Assembly (NCBI GenBank): GCA_002104905.1
Contig: MCFE01000165.1
Span: 1 to 64,000, forward strand
DNA from: Basidiobolus meristosporus CBS 931.73
Taxonomy: Eukaryota > Basidiobolomycota > Basidiobolomycetes > Basidiobolales > Basidiobolaceae
Length of the DNA stretch: 64,000 nucleotides
Direction: 5' to 3'
In this document: one piece after another, positions 34,377-45,300 of the stretch
Position numbering within the stretch: the first letter of the stretch is position 1
Layout: each line of letters starts with the position of its first letter
Made by a program: the position numbers and the translations under genes
The notes under the pieces: model-generated
The model's input: the letters and a program-made list of their open reading frames with translations, nothing else
Databases searched by the model: none
Told to the model about the DNA's origin: nothing

Positions 34377-34514
34377 GAAACTGGCTTCAAACTGGGGGAA
34401 ACCCAACATACTTTGCCCTATGAGTAATTATTGTGAAGACCCTCTCCAATGGCCATCACAGTTTCCAAGTCCCATGACTAAGAGGTGTTGATCCCTTCAG
34501 GACACTGTGCAAAG
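34377..34514. repeat. 139-bp direct duplication, right copy (flanks copia A)
   Basis: Starts gaaactggcttcaaactggg right after the LTR end and finishes gtgcaaag, where R2-type sequence continues (actgtcaaaaaataattg). It differs from the left copy at about nine positions. Confidence 0.85.
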
Positions 34515-34544
34515 ACTGTCAAAAAATAATTGCACCCCAGATTT

Positions 34545-34892
34545 TGTTGTGAAAAACTGTAATGCACCTAAATATTCACCTAACTTAGTCATTAAGATCA
34601 TTACCTTCAAATCCTAGAAAATACTGACCAAATTCCTTGTTGGGATTTACTTGGAATATTTTTACCAATATACCAGGTACTCAGAGCATGAGAATTCTCA
34701 AAGTTGTCCAAGCAGCCCCAAACTTTGCACATATGTTCTTGAGACCTTCTTTGCCATATTGTATGTGTTTGTTTTGCCAAGACCATGTAAAAGTATTAAT
34801 ATTACTTTTACATTCAATAAATCATTAAGTGAAAACCACATAATCTACCTGTCCTCCCAGTCAATTCCAATATCTCCAAGACTCTTTCAACA
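34545..34892 (+). repeat. 5' LTR of copia B
   Basis: 348 bp; reverse complement of the A and C LTR family. Confidence 0.88.
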
Positions 34893-34923
34893 GGTTATGA
34901 GCCCCAAGCTGCCACTCTCTGCA

Positions 34924-36785
34924 ATGTCTACTACTGCTACTACTGGAATTTTTCCCTCTGCTGAAAAGTTGGATAGATCTAATTACCAAGTGTGGAGGGT
35001 GAAGATAAAGATGCTGCTACAAGAAAGAGACCTTTTGGGATATTGTCATGGAAGAAGAATGTCCTCCCAAAAATGTGGGAGAGGAAGCCTTAAAGTACCA
35101 GAAGAAACAACAAAGTGCCTTTAACTGCATTTGCCTTAATGTTAAGCACAAATTGCTAATTTAATGCTCAAGAGCAAAAACAGCAAAGAATGCTGGGAAG
35201 GCATTAGAAGACACCTACCAGTCATGTTTAGCTGCTGAGAAAATGTATCTGAGACAAAAATTCCTTACTACATAGATGCATTCCAGGAGAAGAAATGAAA
35301 AATCTAATTAACAGAATTACCCTGCTGGTAGATAAGATGGAATCTGTGGGCATACCAGCTACTGATAAGGATGTGATAGTAACCATCCTGAATAGGCTGA
35401 CAGATGAGCTTCAGGGCCTTGTATAAGCCCTAGAGTCCAGAACTGAATATTTGACCTTAAAATACCTATATGGAAGGCTCCTGGATGACGAGTTGAGTAA
35501 TCAAGTGCCAATAAGAAGGAAGAAGAAAATGCATTAATAAGCACTGATAGCCAGCAAAGAAGGTACCTAAGACCTTACAAAGGCAATAGCAGCCTGTTTG
35601 CAACTACTGTAAAGGAAAGGACACACATCAGACCAGTGTCTAAAAAAGAGAGATAATCAGTAAAAGAAGCCTGAATATGGAAATACTGCAACAGCTGAAG
35701 ATAGACTAATCATATCTGTACTAAATATGACCACAAACAAGGATTCTCAGATGCGGTACATTGACTCTGGAGCATCTCAACACTTTACACACCAAAAAGA
35801 ATTTTTTACCCAATACCAAGAAATTCCAGTCAAGAAGGTTTTCATGGGTGCCAATAGAACACTTGATGCAGTGGGAGAAGGGACTATCCAAGTAAACCTT
35901 AGAAGTGGTAAAGGAAGCCATACACTGGCCTTGAAAGAAGTACTCTATGTACCAGAAGTAGCCAAGAACCTACTATCTGTAAGCAAGGTGACTGCAAAAG
36001 GACTTATTTTCCACTTTGACAATTCTGGATGCAAGATCACTGATCAAAATGGTGCCTGTATTGCATTGGGTATCAGAGATCAGAATCTATACAGGTTAAA
36101 TTATATTCCATCATATTTGGAAGCCAATATAAGTAACTCAAATGAAGAAACACTAATGCTTTGGCACAGGAGATTTGGGCACATCAATTTTGATTATTTG
36201 CGCAACATGATCAAAGATCAGCTATTTTTCAGAGTAAAATTGATCCCACAGCTAATGTGGAGCACTGTAAAGCCTGCATATATGGGAAACAAGCCATACA
36301 ACTGTTCAAGAGCTCTGGGTTGATGAAAACTAAGAAAAAATTAGATCTGATTCACTTGGATATGTGTGGACCTATGCAAGATTTATCCTCAGGTGGGATG
36401 AAGTATTTAATCACTTGTATTGATGATTATACAAGATACACAAGGGCCCACTTCAAGGAGAGAAAGGAAGAAGCTCTGTCTAAGTTCAGGGAGTTTAAAG
36501 CCATGGTGGAGAGAGAAACTGGTGAAAAAATCAAGAAAATAAGCTCTGACAATGGTGGAGAATATACCTAAAAACTCTTCATCCACTTCTGCAAAATTCA
36601 TGGGATAAGGCAAGAGACTAAGGTGCCATACTTCCCAGAGCAAAATGGAGTAGCAGAACATGCAAACAGATCAATAATTGATATGGCAAGATCTATGATC
36701 TATGATCAAAATTTATCCTATGATTTTTGGAAGGAATCAGTTGCCACAGCTGTATACCTTAAAAATTGGAGTTATAACAGAATAC
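34924..36785 (+). pseudogene. Gag-protease-integrase remnant of copia B
   Basis: MSTTATTGIF at 34924 frameshifts after about 37 codons. Recognisable blocks are the protease IDSGASQHF at about 35760, HRRFGHINFDY at about 36164 and the integrase IDDYTRY at about 36420. A TAA follows GGEYT near 36570. NGVAEHANRS is in frame later. Many stops separate the blocks. Confidence 0.85.
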
Positions 36786-37349
36786 TTGTCAAAATTTCTC
36801 TTCATAACAGTACAAAAGTGGCTTTTGATTGGTTCTCTGCAAATTTTCTCACTATCTTAACCTCAACACTCTGTCACCTCCTACATTTGTGTGTATTGAT
36901 TGCCCATATCCTCTTACTCACACTCCTTACTTCCTGACTCAATTGTTTCTCTTACTTTCATGCACACAAATTGATTTATATCTTTTGAAACTTCTGTTGT
37001 ACCTCAATTGCCAATTGTATTGACTTATACAAGTTCCTGTACCCAAAATTAACATTAAGCCCAGCCCCACACTCAACAAGTAACTCCATTAAAATCTACC
37101 ACTCAATATGTATTTCTGCTGTAATGCTCTGTTCCCATGACCTTGGCAGGAACCCTATGGCTTTATGCCACTGTTCATTCACTAGTTCCCATGTGTCCTG
37201 GTCTTCAGCCAGCACTGCAAGGTCTAGCACTTCATCTGCATGCCTTTGCAATAAATCCTTGCAAAATTCCAGTGTGTCTTCTTGAGCACTGATCTTGAAG
37301 GAGTGCTGCAACCTCTTGGTGTGCCAATTAGTATTCCAAAACTCCACTG
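36786..37349. repeat. R2 repeat unit (copy 1), resumed after copia B
   Basis: It matches 62730-63300 and 63330-63870 (shared gtggcttttgattgg, cctacat.tgtg, actccattaaaatctacc, ggctttatgccactgttca). Its minus strand encodes a peptide like those of the other copies (EFCKDLLQR, VLAEDQDTWE, NEQWHKAIGFL). The unit continues after the gypsy solo LTR to about 37776. Confidence 0.75.
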
Positions 37350-37736
37350 TGTGAGTACTCAATGTAGTACCCACTCTTTGCCCAAGAGTTCTCCCAAGAG
37401 TTCCCTCCAGAGTCCTACCCGAAGTCCTCCAGTACCCTCCCTATGATTCCCCCACGCGTCCTCCCTTCCTATCCCTGCCCTTATCTAGTTAGAACACTTA
37501 CCATAACAGGAAGGTGTTCACACCCCTATTTTATAACACATTGTCTATTGTCTAAGCCCCCCCAAGTGATATATATATCTACCCAATTGAACCAGGAAGA
37601 ACAACGAGATTGGGACAAAATAAACAGAAGTCTTTATTGCCTTGCTACCTTCTATCGGAAGCTATTCTGAACCAAGTGGTACTGACTTGACCTACAAGCT
37701 CTCCCACTCATCAAGTACAGTCAGTAATAACCCACA
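37350..37736 (+). repeat. Solo Ty3/gypsy-type LTR in R2
   Basis: 387 bp, TGTGAGTACT to TAACCCACA, flanked by CACTG (37345-37349 and 37737-37741). Removing LTR and one CACTG restores ccaaaactccactgaagg, which aligns with the uninterrupted R2 at 63855-63880. It is homologous to the LTR at 47455-47830. Confidence 0.88.
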
Positions 37737-38673
37737 CACTGAAGGTGTTGTGATAACCTTTTGAGTTCTTGACATTCACTATGAAAAATAACTTGGTCCC
37801 ATGGGTGGATCCAATCCAGATCAGCGGTCAAGATCTGGTTTGGAGACCATCATAATAGCAGCAGCTTGGAATTAGTGACCCTCCTAGCACTCTTATGACA
37901 AGATCATGATGGTGTTTTGCTAATTTTACAGCCAAATAAAGGGATAAAACTTGACAATATTTTATTGGTGCTGTAACAATATTTGCATGGTATTGTTGTA
38001 GTCTTTCAGTACTCTATAACTATTTTAAGTGGAATCAGTTGGCCAGGACAGTATTTTGATGGCCTCACAGCAAGACTCTGATGGCACTATATTGGCAGTA
38101 TGACGGCCTACCACTGGTTCTGTATAATGCTACCGTACCAATTTACCAAGTGGTATTTCCTTTTTCTACATCCCCTTGTGCAATTCATATATTCCACTGT
38201 AGAATCACCCTACTTTATTTGCTTACCCACTGCTACCTTGGGTATTCCACATACAGAATAAATCAAAAAAAACTATGGCCTCCTGCTTACTAACCTCTAC
38301 AAATGTGCACACTTGCTGCAATTGACATACTTCTATCACCTCAACTTTACGGCTTTTTAGTGTGATACTTGCAAAGTTGCCATATACCTTGTACTGCTGA
38401 TAACATATATATCATTCAAACATATGCTTGGTTGTTGCCACTTCTGCCATGAATACCTCCTGAATATCCGTAAAGAACTTCTTGGTATTTAGCCAATATA
38501 TTCCTTATCCCTGTTGGATTCTAGTCCCCCTATAGTTGCGCTCTGGCTTTTGTTTGTGTGAATTCCATATTGAATGGTGTAGAAGTTGGCGTAAGATCAC
38601 AAGAAATCCAGCATACCTTGGTGGAGTTTTCCTGATAAAAATTAGTTGCTTGTTGCACCCAACCTAACTTTGC

Positions 38674-40753
38674 ATTACTCAACTGATTACCCATGCATTG
38701 GGGCTGCTTAGCTTCTTAATGCCATAGGCATAGGTGTCTCCATGTGCACATTTGTCCTCAGTATTTTCCAACTCTTTCTGGCTGCCCTCCATGTGCCAAC
38801 TCATCACATCCATGAGGGACTTGAAGGTAATATTCTTGATGAGATTGGGATATGGTAGTACCTGTGACTTGACTTGTCTTCCTATCTCCCAACACATCTG
38901 CTCCATAGGAAACTCCCAAAAGGTGAAGCAAGGCCCAATATTCTCCACACACTGTGCAAGATGGAGTAGAGAATGGATACAGTAGCAGCAGAGATCTACA
39001 CATCCAGCTTTATGTTAGTAGTATAGCCGCTCAAATCCCATTACAAACTCCTCACACAACAGCTGTAGATGTGTCAAGTTGTCATTGGTGATCTGCTTCT
39101 GGATAAATATTCCTACAATGTCCACATATGACTCCCAATGCTTCCAATGTACTCCTGGTAGGAGTGGCTTCAGAACACCACTTGAATAAATACATATCCA
39201 GTTCATCCAGTCTTGGCATTTGCATTGTTGCATATGAATATGAATATTAATTGGAGCCCATGAGAAGTACTTAGGGTAGCAGATACTCTGCAATATCTTG
39301 CCAATTCTTTCAAATTTCTCTGGTATCTCAAAGGGCTCATTTAGCTTGAAATGCCCCATGTACAACTTGGTCATCAGTATAGGGATATTGTTGAAAATTA
39401 AATGCATTGCTCCCAGTGGAAAAATTTTGCTCTAACAGATACCCTCCATCTTAAGTATCTCTGGTTTCTAATTGATTCCATATTCCAGCCAATGGCTTAT
39501 AGCTTGCCAACTTTGCTGCAATTGCATGTTTACTTCTGTATGTTCTCTGTGTGGAAAGATGATGTTCTTAGTGCTGGTGTTTGGGTAATAACAATGTGTG
39601 TGAGTTATGGAGTAAATCCCCTGGATCTCACACATTTGACAGTACTACCAGCCATTGTCCCCAGAAAAACTTGCTATCTTGTGGATGGCCAGGGTAACTT
39701 CAATGCAGATAAAGATATACGCTTTTACATGACAGCCATTTACCATTATCCCACTGGAAAGTATACAAAATTCATCCAGCAATGGATACAGGTAGTTATC
39801 CAGGTTGGACAGTGATTTAGGCCCAGATACCAGCAAGACTACCATCAGATTATTGCTTTGATACCATAAGATGGGTGGCAGACTCAGATTGATGAGAATC
39901 AGTGGCCAGCAGGATTTGCTGGTAGAGTACTTGTCTAATGAGAATCCATCAAGTGCTAAAGCAAAGGCATGGTCATACATACCTTCAGAGTAGCCCTTGC
40001 TTCTTAGCTGTTTGTATGTTTGCCATCAAATATGTCAAATATGTTTGCACTTGATTGGTACTGAGTGCAGTGCTGTATAGCTTTGCAATATTTGTTGGAC
40101 TCCATGAGCTTCCTCAGACAGGGTATGACTGGAATATATCCAGAGTGTGAACAATGTTTTCCCTCAATGGTGGTGGATTCCTGACAATTTGGACACATTG
40201 TAATGGTAGCATTTTTGGATGTGAATGCCATGCAACTGTTAACACATGCTGGAATCAGGACAGTCTCTGGATTATATGTTGCCAGCCACATGATGGTTGT
40301 CTACTTGTACCATATAAATGGTAAGTTGCATCCTGGTATGATTTTGGCAAGAAGTAGTAATACATCCTCAAAGTCCCCATTACTGATATTAGTGGAAACA
40401 TGTCACTTCACTAGCCACAACATTACATCATTCACCAGTAGATGGATAACTGGGCTCACTTGGCTCCATAAAGTATCCTTGGCATTTGTTTCAACAGGTG
40501 TTGTCTCATTGCATATAGGGATTTGGCCAGGCTCATATGTGGTACAGTTGTTAGGGGAGATAGGCTCAAAATTCATCAGTGAACCTTCTTTGTCAGAGCT
40601 ATCACTCTGCATGCCATATTCAGAAGGCTGAGGTGAGCCCAAAGGTGTCACAAACTCACCTGACTCAGTTTGCGCAAGGTGACAATGACAGCCTGGTGCC
40701 AATATAGAAGTATCAACTGGCCAGCAAGATAATGTTGGTACAGTAGTGACCAA
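38674..40753 (-). pseudogene. Plavaka-type (Tnp2-like) transposase remnant, copy 2
   Basis: Blocks in minus-strand order are a zinc-ribbon pair (PACVNSCMAF and MCPNCQES, about 40150-40260) followed by YIPVIPCLRKL and FDIFDGKH, then ALALDGFSLDKY and CWPLILINLSLPP with LLVSGPKSLSNLDNYLYPL (about 39750-39970). KAYIFICIEVTLAI, WMNWICIYSSGVL with LPGVHWKHWESYV (about 39120-39210) and GPCFTFWEFPMEQMC (about 38890-38940) come next. This order and these motifs are those of fungal Plavaka transposases of the CACTA/Mirage/Chapaev superfamily. Frame changes between blocks make it non-coding. Some joins could be introns. Confidence 0.82.
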
Positions 40754-41135
40754 TCAATGGTCAAATATAACTTGGGTGGCAAAACACTGGCAAATGATCT
40801 TTGTAATACTTCCTATGCTGTCTGCATACTTCATGGCTGAGAGGCTTGTCACAATAGCCACATGGTCTTTTTTCTCTTCTCTTATGGCCTTGAGTCAAAA
40901 GAGTGTTGTCCAAGGGGCAAACAGTTTGACCTTCAATAATGTAATGCTATTATATCACTTCTTGGTCAATACTCATGTGAACTTAAGGCAGTCTTGTATT
41001 TGAGACATTACACCTACATGAATGTAAGATTCAATGATGACCCGCCATGGTAAGCATTAGAAGTAAAGTTGTGGCACCACATACACATGTATATGTAACA
41101 CTATCTCCCCATTGGTTTGACTCACTTTTATATAT

Positions 41136-41951
41136 ATGCCGCCAAAAAATAAAGCAAAGTGGTCTGGTTCCCAACAAAACCCCACTGCTGACAGCAGCAG
41201 AAGGATGATTGGACAACAGCTTGCTTTGACATTCAGTGCAACAAGCAGGGCTACATCCAAAAAAGGCCATGCTATTAGTGTGCCCACTGAAGGTAATAAT
41301 GCAGACTCCACAGGCACTCAGTCAAGTAAGCAATAAGAATTGAGAACCTCTGCAGAGCAACAAGCTGACCATCATGCTCAGGCAGATGAGAATTTAGAAA
41401 ACGCAGTACCCTCAGTTGAAGACCAGCAAGTAGCTAACATAACATCACCACAACCCATATTAGCAAGTATGTTGTCAGCTCATACCAAAGCATTAATGAA
41501 GCAATCAGGTGCAGTGGCTGATAAGATAGATGCAATGGCTCAGATAAATCAGGAAATAGTCCAGAAACAGGATGAGCAGATAATACATGTAGAGCAATCA
41601 ATATTGCAGGTAGAGAAAGCAGTATCTTTGCTGCAAAGAACAAACTCAAGTAGCTCAGTGTTACAGCCAAGAATTGACTCATTTCCCAATGTAACAGCAG
41701 GGGAACATGGTACATTCTTTGAAGCACAACAACAGTGCCCAAAGATAAAGCCCACAGAAAAGCCATTCACAGTGTGGGGGGGAGACAATGAGGTGTTTAT
41801 ACCAAAGCCTAAAGATCAAAAGACATTGAAGATTGGTGAGACTGTTGAGTGCAATAATGAGGAGTGGGCTAATACTCAAGCGGCTGTCAAAAGTCTAGCA
41901 TGCCATCACCTCAAGGCTGGCATACCATGGGCCCATCAGAAACTTAAGGCC
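41136..41951 (+). pseudogene. Divergent accessory ORF of the Plavaka element, copy 2
   Basis: It starts MPPKNKAKWSGSQQ, has one stop (TAA at about 41334), then runs open to the copia D boundary. The central part (residues about 105-165) is Gln/Glu/Lys-rich and looks coiled-coil (MAQINQEIVQKQDEQI). A homologous sequence follows the transposase divergently in copy 3 (55255 on, start codon changed to CTG), so it belongs to the element. It might be a TnpA-like DNA-binding partner or a Gag-like protein from an older insertion. I do not recognise the family. Confidence 0.5.
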
Positions 41952-42299
41952 TGTTGTAAAAATTTGCAATTCCACCTAAATATTCACCTAACTTTGTCAC
42001 TTAGATCATTACCTTCAAATCCTAAAGAATATGGATCAAATCCTTGTTGGGATTTACTTAGAATATTTTCACCAAAATACCAGGTGCCCAGAATATTAAA
42101 ATTCTCAAAGTTGTCTAAACAGCCCCAAACTTTGCATACATGCTCTTGGGACCTTCCATAACCTATTCTATGTGCTTGTAATGCCAACACCATGTAAAAG
42201 TATAATTACTACTGTTACAATCAATAAATCATTATGTGTATACCACATAATCTACTTGTCCTCCCAATCACTTCTAATATCTCCAAAACTCCTACAACA
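41952..42299 (+). repeat. 5' LTR of copia D
   Basis: 348 bp, TGTTGTAAAAATT to CCTACAACA. Confidence 0.88.
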
Positions 42300-42330
42300 G
42301 GTTATGAGCCCCAAGCTGTCACTCTCTGCA

Positions 42331-45300
42331 ATGTTCACTACTGCTATTACTGGAATATTTCCCTTTGCTGAAAAGTTGGATGGATCCCACTACCAAGTGT
42401 GGAAGGTGAAGATGAAGATGCTTCTACATGAAGGAGGCCTTTAGGATATTATCATGGGAGAAGAATGCACTCCTAAAAATGTGGGAGAGGAAGCCTTAGA
42501 GTACCAGAAGAAAGAACAAAGTGCCTTCAACTGCATATGCCTCAATGCTAAAGACAAATTGCTAATTCAAGCACAAGAGCAAAAACAGCAAAGAATGCCT
42601 AGAAGGCATTAAAAGACACCTACCAGTCATGTTCAGCTGCTAAGAAAATGTATCTGAGACAGAAACTCTTTACTACAAAAATGCAGCCAGGAAAAGAAAT
42701 GCAAAATCTAATTAACAGAATTACCCTTACCAACTGCTGATGAGGATGTGATGGTTACCATCCTGAATAGCCTGAGAGACAGGTTTCAGGGCCTTGTATC
42801 AGCCCTATAGTCCAGAACTGCAGATTTGACCTTAAAATACAAATATGGAAGGCTCCTGGATGAAGAATTGAGAAAATCAGGCACCAGTCAGAAGGAAGAT
42901 GAAAATGCTTTAATAAGCAATGACAAACAACAAAAGAGGTACCCAAGAACCTACAAAGGCAACAGCAACCTGTTTAGTAACTACCACAACAGGAAAGGAC
43001 ACATATCAGACCAATGTCTCTAAAAGAGAGATAATCAGCAAAAGTAGCCTGAATTTGGAAATACTGAAACAACTGAAGATAGACTAATCACATCTGCACA
43101 AAATATGACCACAAACAAAAATTCTCAGACATGATATATTGACTCTGGAGCATCTCAACACTTTACACACCAAAAAGAACTTTTTACCCAGTATTAAGAA
43201 ATTCCAATCAAGAAGGTTTTCATTGGTGACAATAGAACACTTGATGCAGTGGGAGAAGGGACTATCCAAGTAAACCTTAGAAGCTGTGAAGGAAGCCATA
43301 CACTGACCTTCAAAAAAATACTTTATGTACCAGAAATAGCCAAGATCCTACTGTCTGTAAGCAAGGCCACTGCAGAAGGACTTGGTTTCTGCTTTGACAA
43401 TTCTGGATACAAGATCACTGATAAAATGGTGCCTGTATTGCATTGAGTATCAGAGATCTGAATCTATACAAGTTGACTTATATTCCATCATATTTGAGAT
43501 CCACTATAAGTAACTTCAATGAAGAAACTCCAATGCTTTGGCACAGGAGACTTGGACGCATCAATTTTGATTATTTACGCAAAATGATCAAAGATCAGCT
43601 AATTTCTGGGGTGAAAAATGATCCCCCAGCTAATTTGAAGCACCGTAAAGCCTGCATATGTGGGAAACCAGCTAGGCAACTGCTCAAGAGCTCTGGGCTA
43701 ATCAAAACTAAGAAAAAATTAGATCTAATTCCCTCAGATTTGTGTGGGCCTTTGAAAAATTTATCCTTAGGCAGGATGATGTATTTAATCACTTTTATTG
43801 ATGATTATACAGGATACACATGGGTTTACTTCATGAAGAGAAAGGAAGAAGCACTGTCAAACCTCAAGGAGTTCAAAGCCATAGTGGAGAGAGATACTAG
43901 TGAAAAAATCAAGAAAATATGATTAGACAACGGTGAAGAATATACCTCCAAACTCTTCAACCACTTCTGCAAAATTTATGGGATAGAGTAAGAGACTACT
44001 GTACCATACTCCCCACAGCAAAATGGAGTAGCAGAATGTGCTAACACATCAACAATTGATATGGAGAGATCTATGATCCATGATCAAAAATTATCCTATG
44101 ATATTAGGGTGGAATTAGTTGCCACTGCTGTACACCTTAAAAATAGGAGTTATACCAGAATGCTTTGTGATTCTACTCCATATGAAGCAGGGTATGGGTA
44201 CTGACAAAGTGCAGAGCATCTAAGAATGCTTGGGTGTACAGAATATGCCAAGAAACTGCCCAGAAATCAGTCAAAATTTGAGCTAAAAAGTATAAAATGC
44301 TTACTTTTGGGTTACTGCAATGAGAGTAAAGCATATAGATGCTACAATACCAAAGCAAAGAAGCTAATCAAGTCCAGGGATGTGTTGTTTGATGAAAATT
44401 CAAAATCTCACAAAATAGACTTGTTCTGCTGGATAGTGCCACATTGAGTCATGAGTGCCAAATGATGCAATAGTGTGCCAGAGAGGCCAAGTGAGCCTTT
44501 ACCTGGCCACAGAGTGTGAAACATAGCTCTGCATCTTCATTCAAAGCAGCCCCTGTGCTTCACCCATTGTGTTGGAGAAAATCCATTTTTTGACCTTTTT
44601 TTTTGGATCAATGTTGTGCAGGATGTGTTAAAGCATAAGCAGATTGAAGATATGCAATTGGTACTCAATACCCGTGGCACTCTGAATCTAGCTCCTGTAG
44701 CTTGTATCATGTCACAATAATGAATGGCACTATCTTGGTCCACTGGTACTATCTGGCACTATATTTAAATACTAGCCCTAAAGTAAGATCTATACAAAGC
44801 ACTTATGGTGCCAGATAGTACCAGTGGACCAAGATAGTGCCATTCATTATTGTGACATGATACAAGCTACAGGAGCTAGATTCAGAGTGCCACGGGTATT
44901 GAGTACCAGATGCATATCTTCAGTTCTCCTGTGCTCTTACACATCCTGAGCTACATTGATCCACAAAAAAAGGTCAAAAAATGGATTTTCTCCTGCGCAA
45001 TGGGTGAAACACAGGGGCTGCTTTACATGAAGATGCAGAGCTATGTTTCACACTCTGTGGCCAAGTATAGGCTCACTTGACCTCTCTGGCACACTATGGC
45101 ATCATTTGGCACTCATGGCTCAATGTGGAACTATCCAACGGAACAAGTCTAGTATACACTAGATGATGACAAAAATCTGATCTCAAGTCCACCAATTGTC
45201 TGGATTGAATCAGAGCAAAACAATGATGATTTTTTTCACTCCAGAGGACTCTACAACCATGACTCAGCCTGAAGCAGTGCCCAGTAACTTCCCAGAAGTT

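Larger units (their letters stand above)
34545..36785 (+). mobile_element. Ty1/copia retrotransposon B, 3'-truncated
   Basis: 5' LTR 34545-34892 (TGTTGTGAAA to CTTTCAACA), then the PBS ggttatgagccccaagctg and Gag from 34924. The element stops within the integrase region near 36785, where R2 sequence resumes (tcaaaatttctcttc). RT, RNase H and the 3' LTR are missing. It is oriented opposite to copia A and lies 168 bp from it. Confidence 0.85.
37777..41951 (-). mobile_element. Plavaka/CMC DNA transposon, copy 2 (right side cut by copia D)
   Basis: The left end reads CACTATGAAAAATAACTTGG, a CACTA-type terminus joined directly to R2 (gacatt). About 0.9 kb of non-coding sequence is followed by a degraded Tnp2-like transposase on the minus strand (38674-40753) and a divergent ORF on the plus strand (41136 on). 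Copia D starts at 41952, and what remains after it (47320-47454) may be the continuation. The right terminal repeat was not found. Confidence 0.8.

Noticed and set aside
41434-41879. Minus-strand frames opposite the divergent Plavaka ORF
   Set aside because: They are not conserved in the second copy and show no motif.
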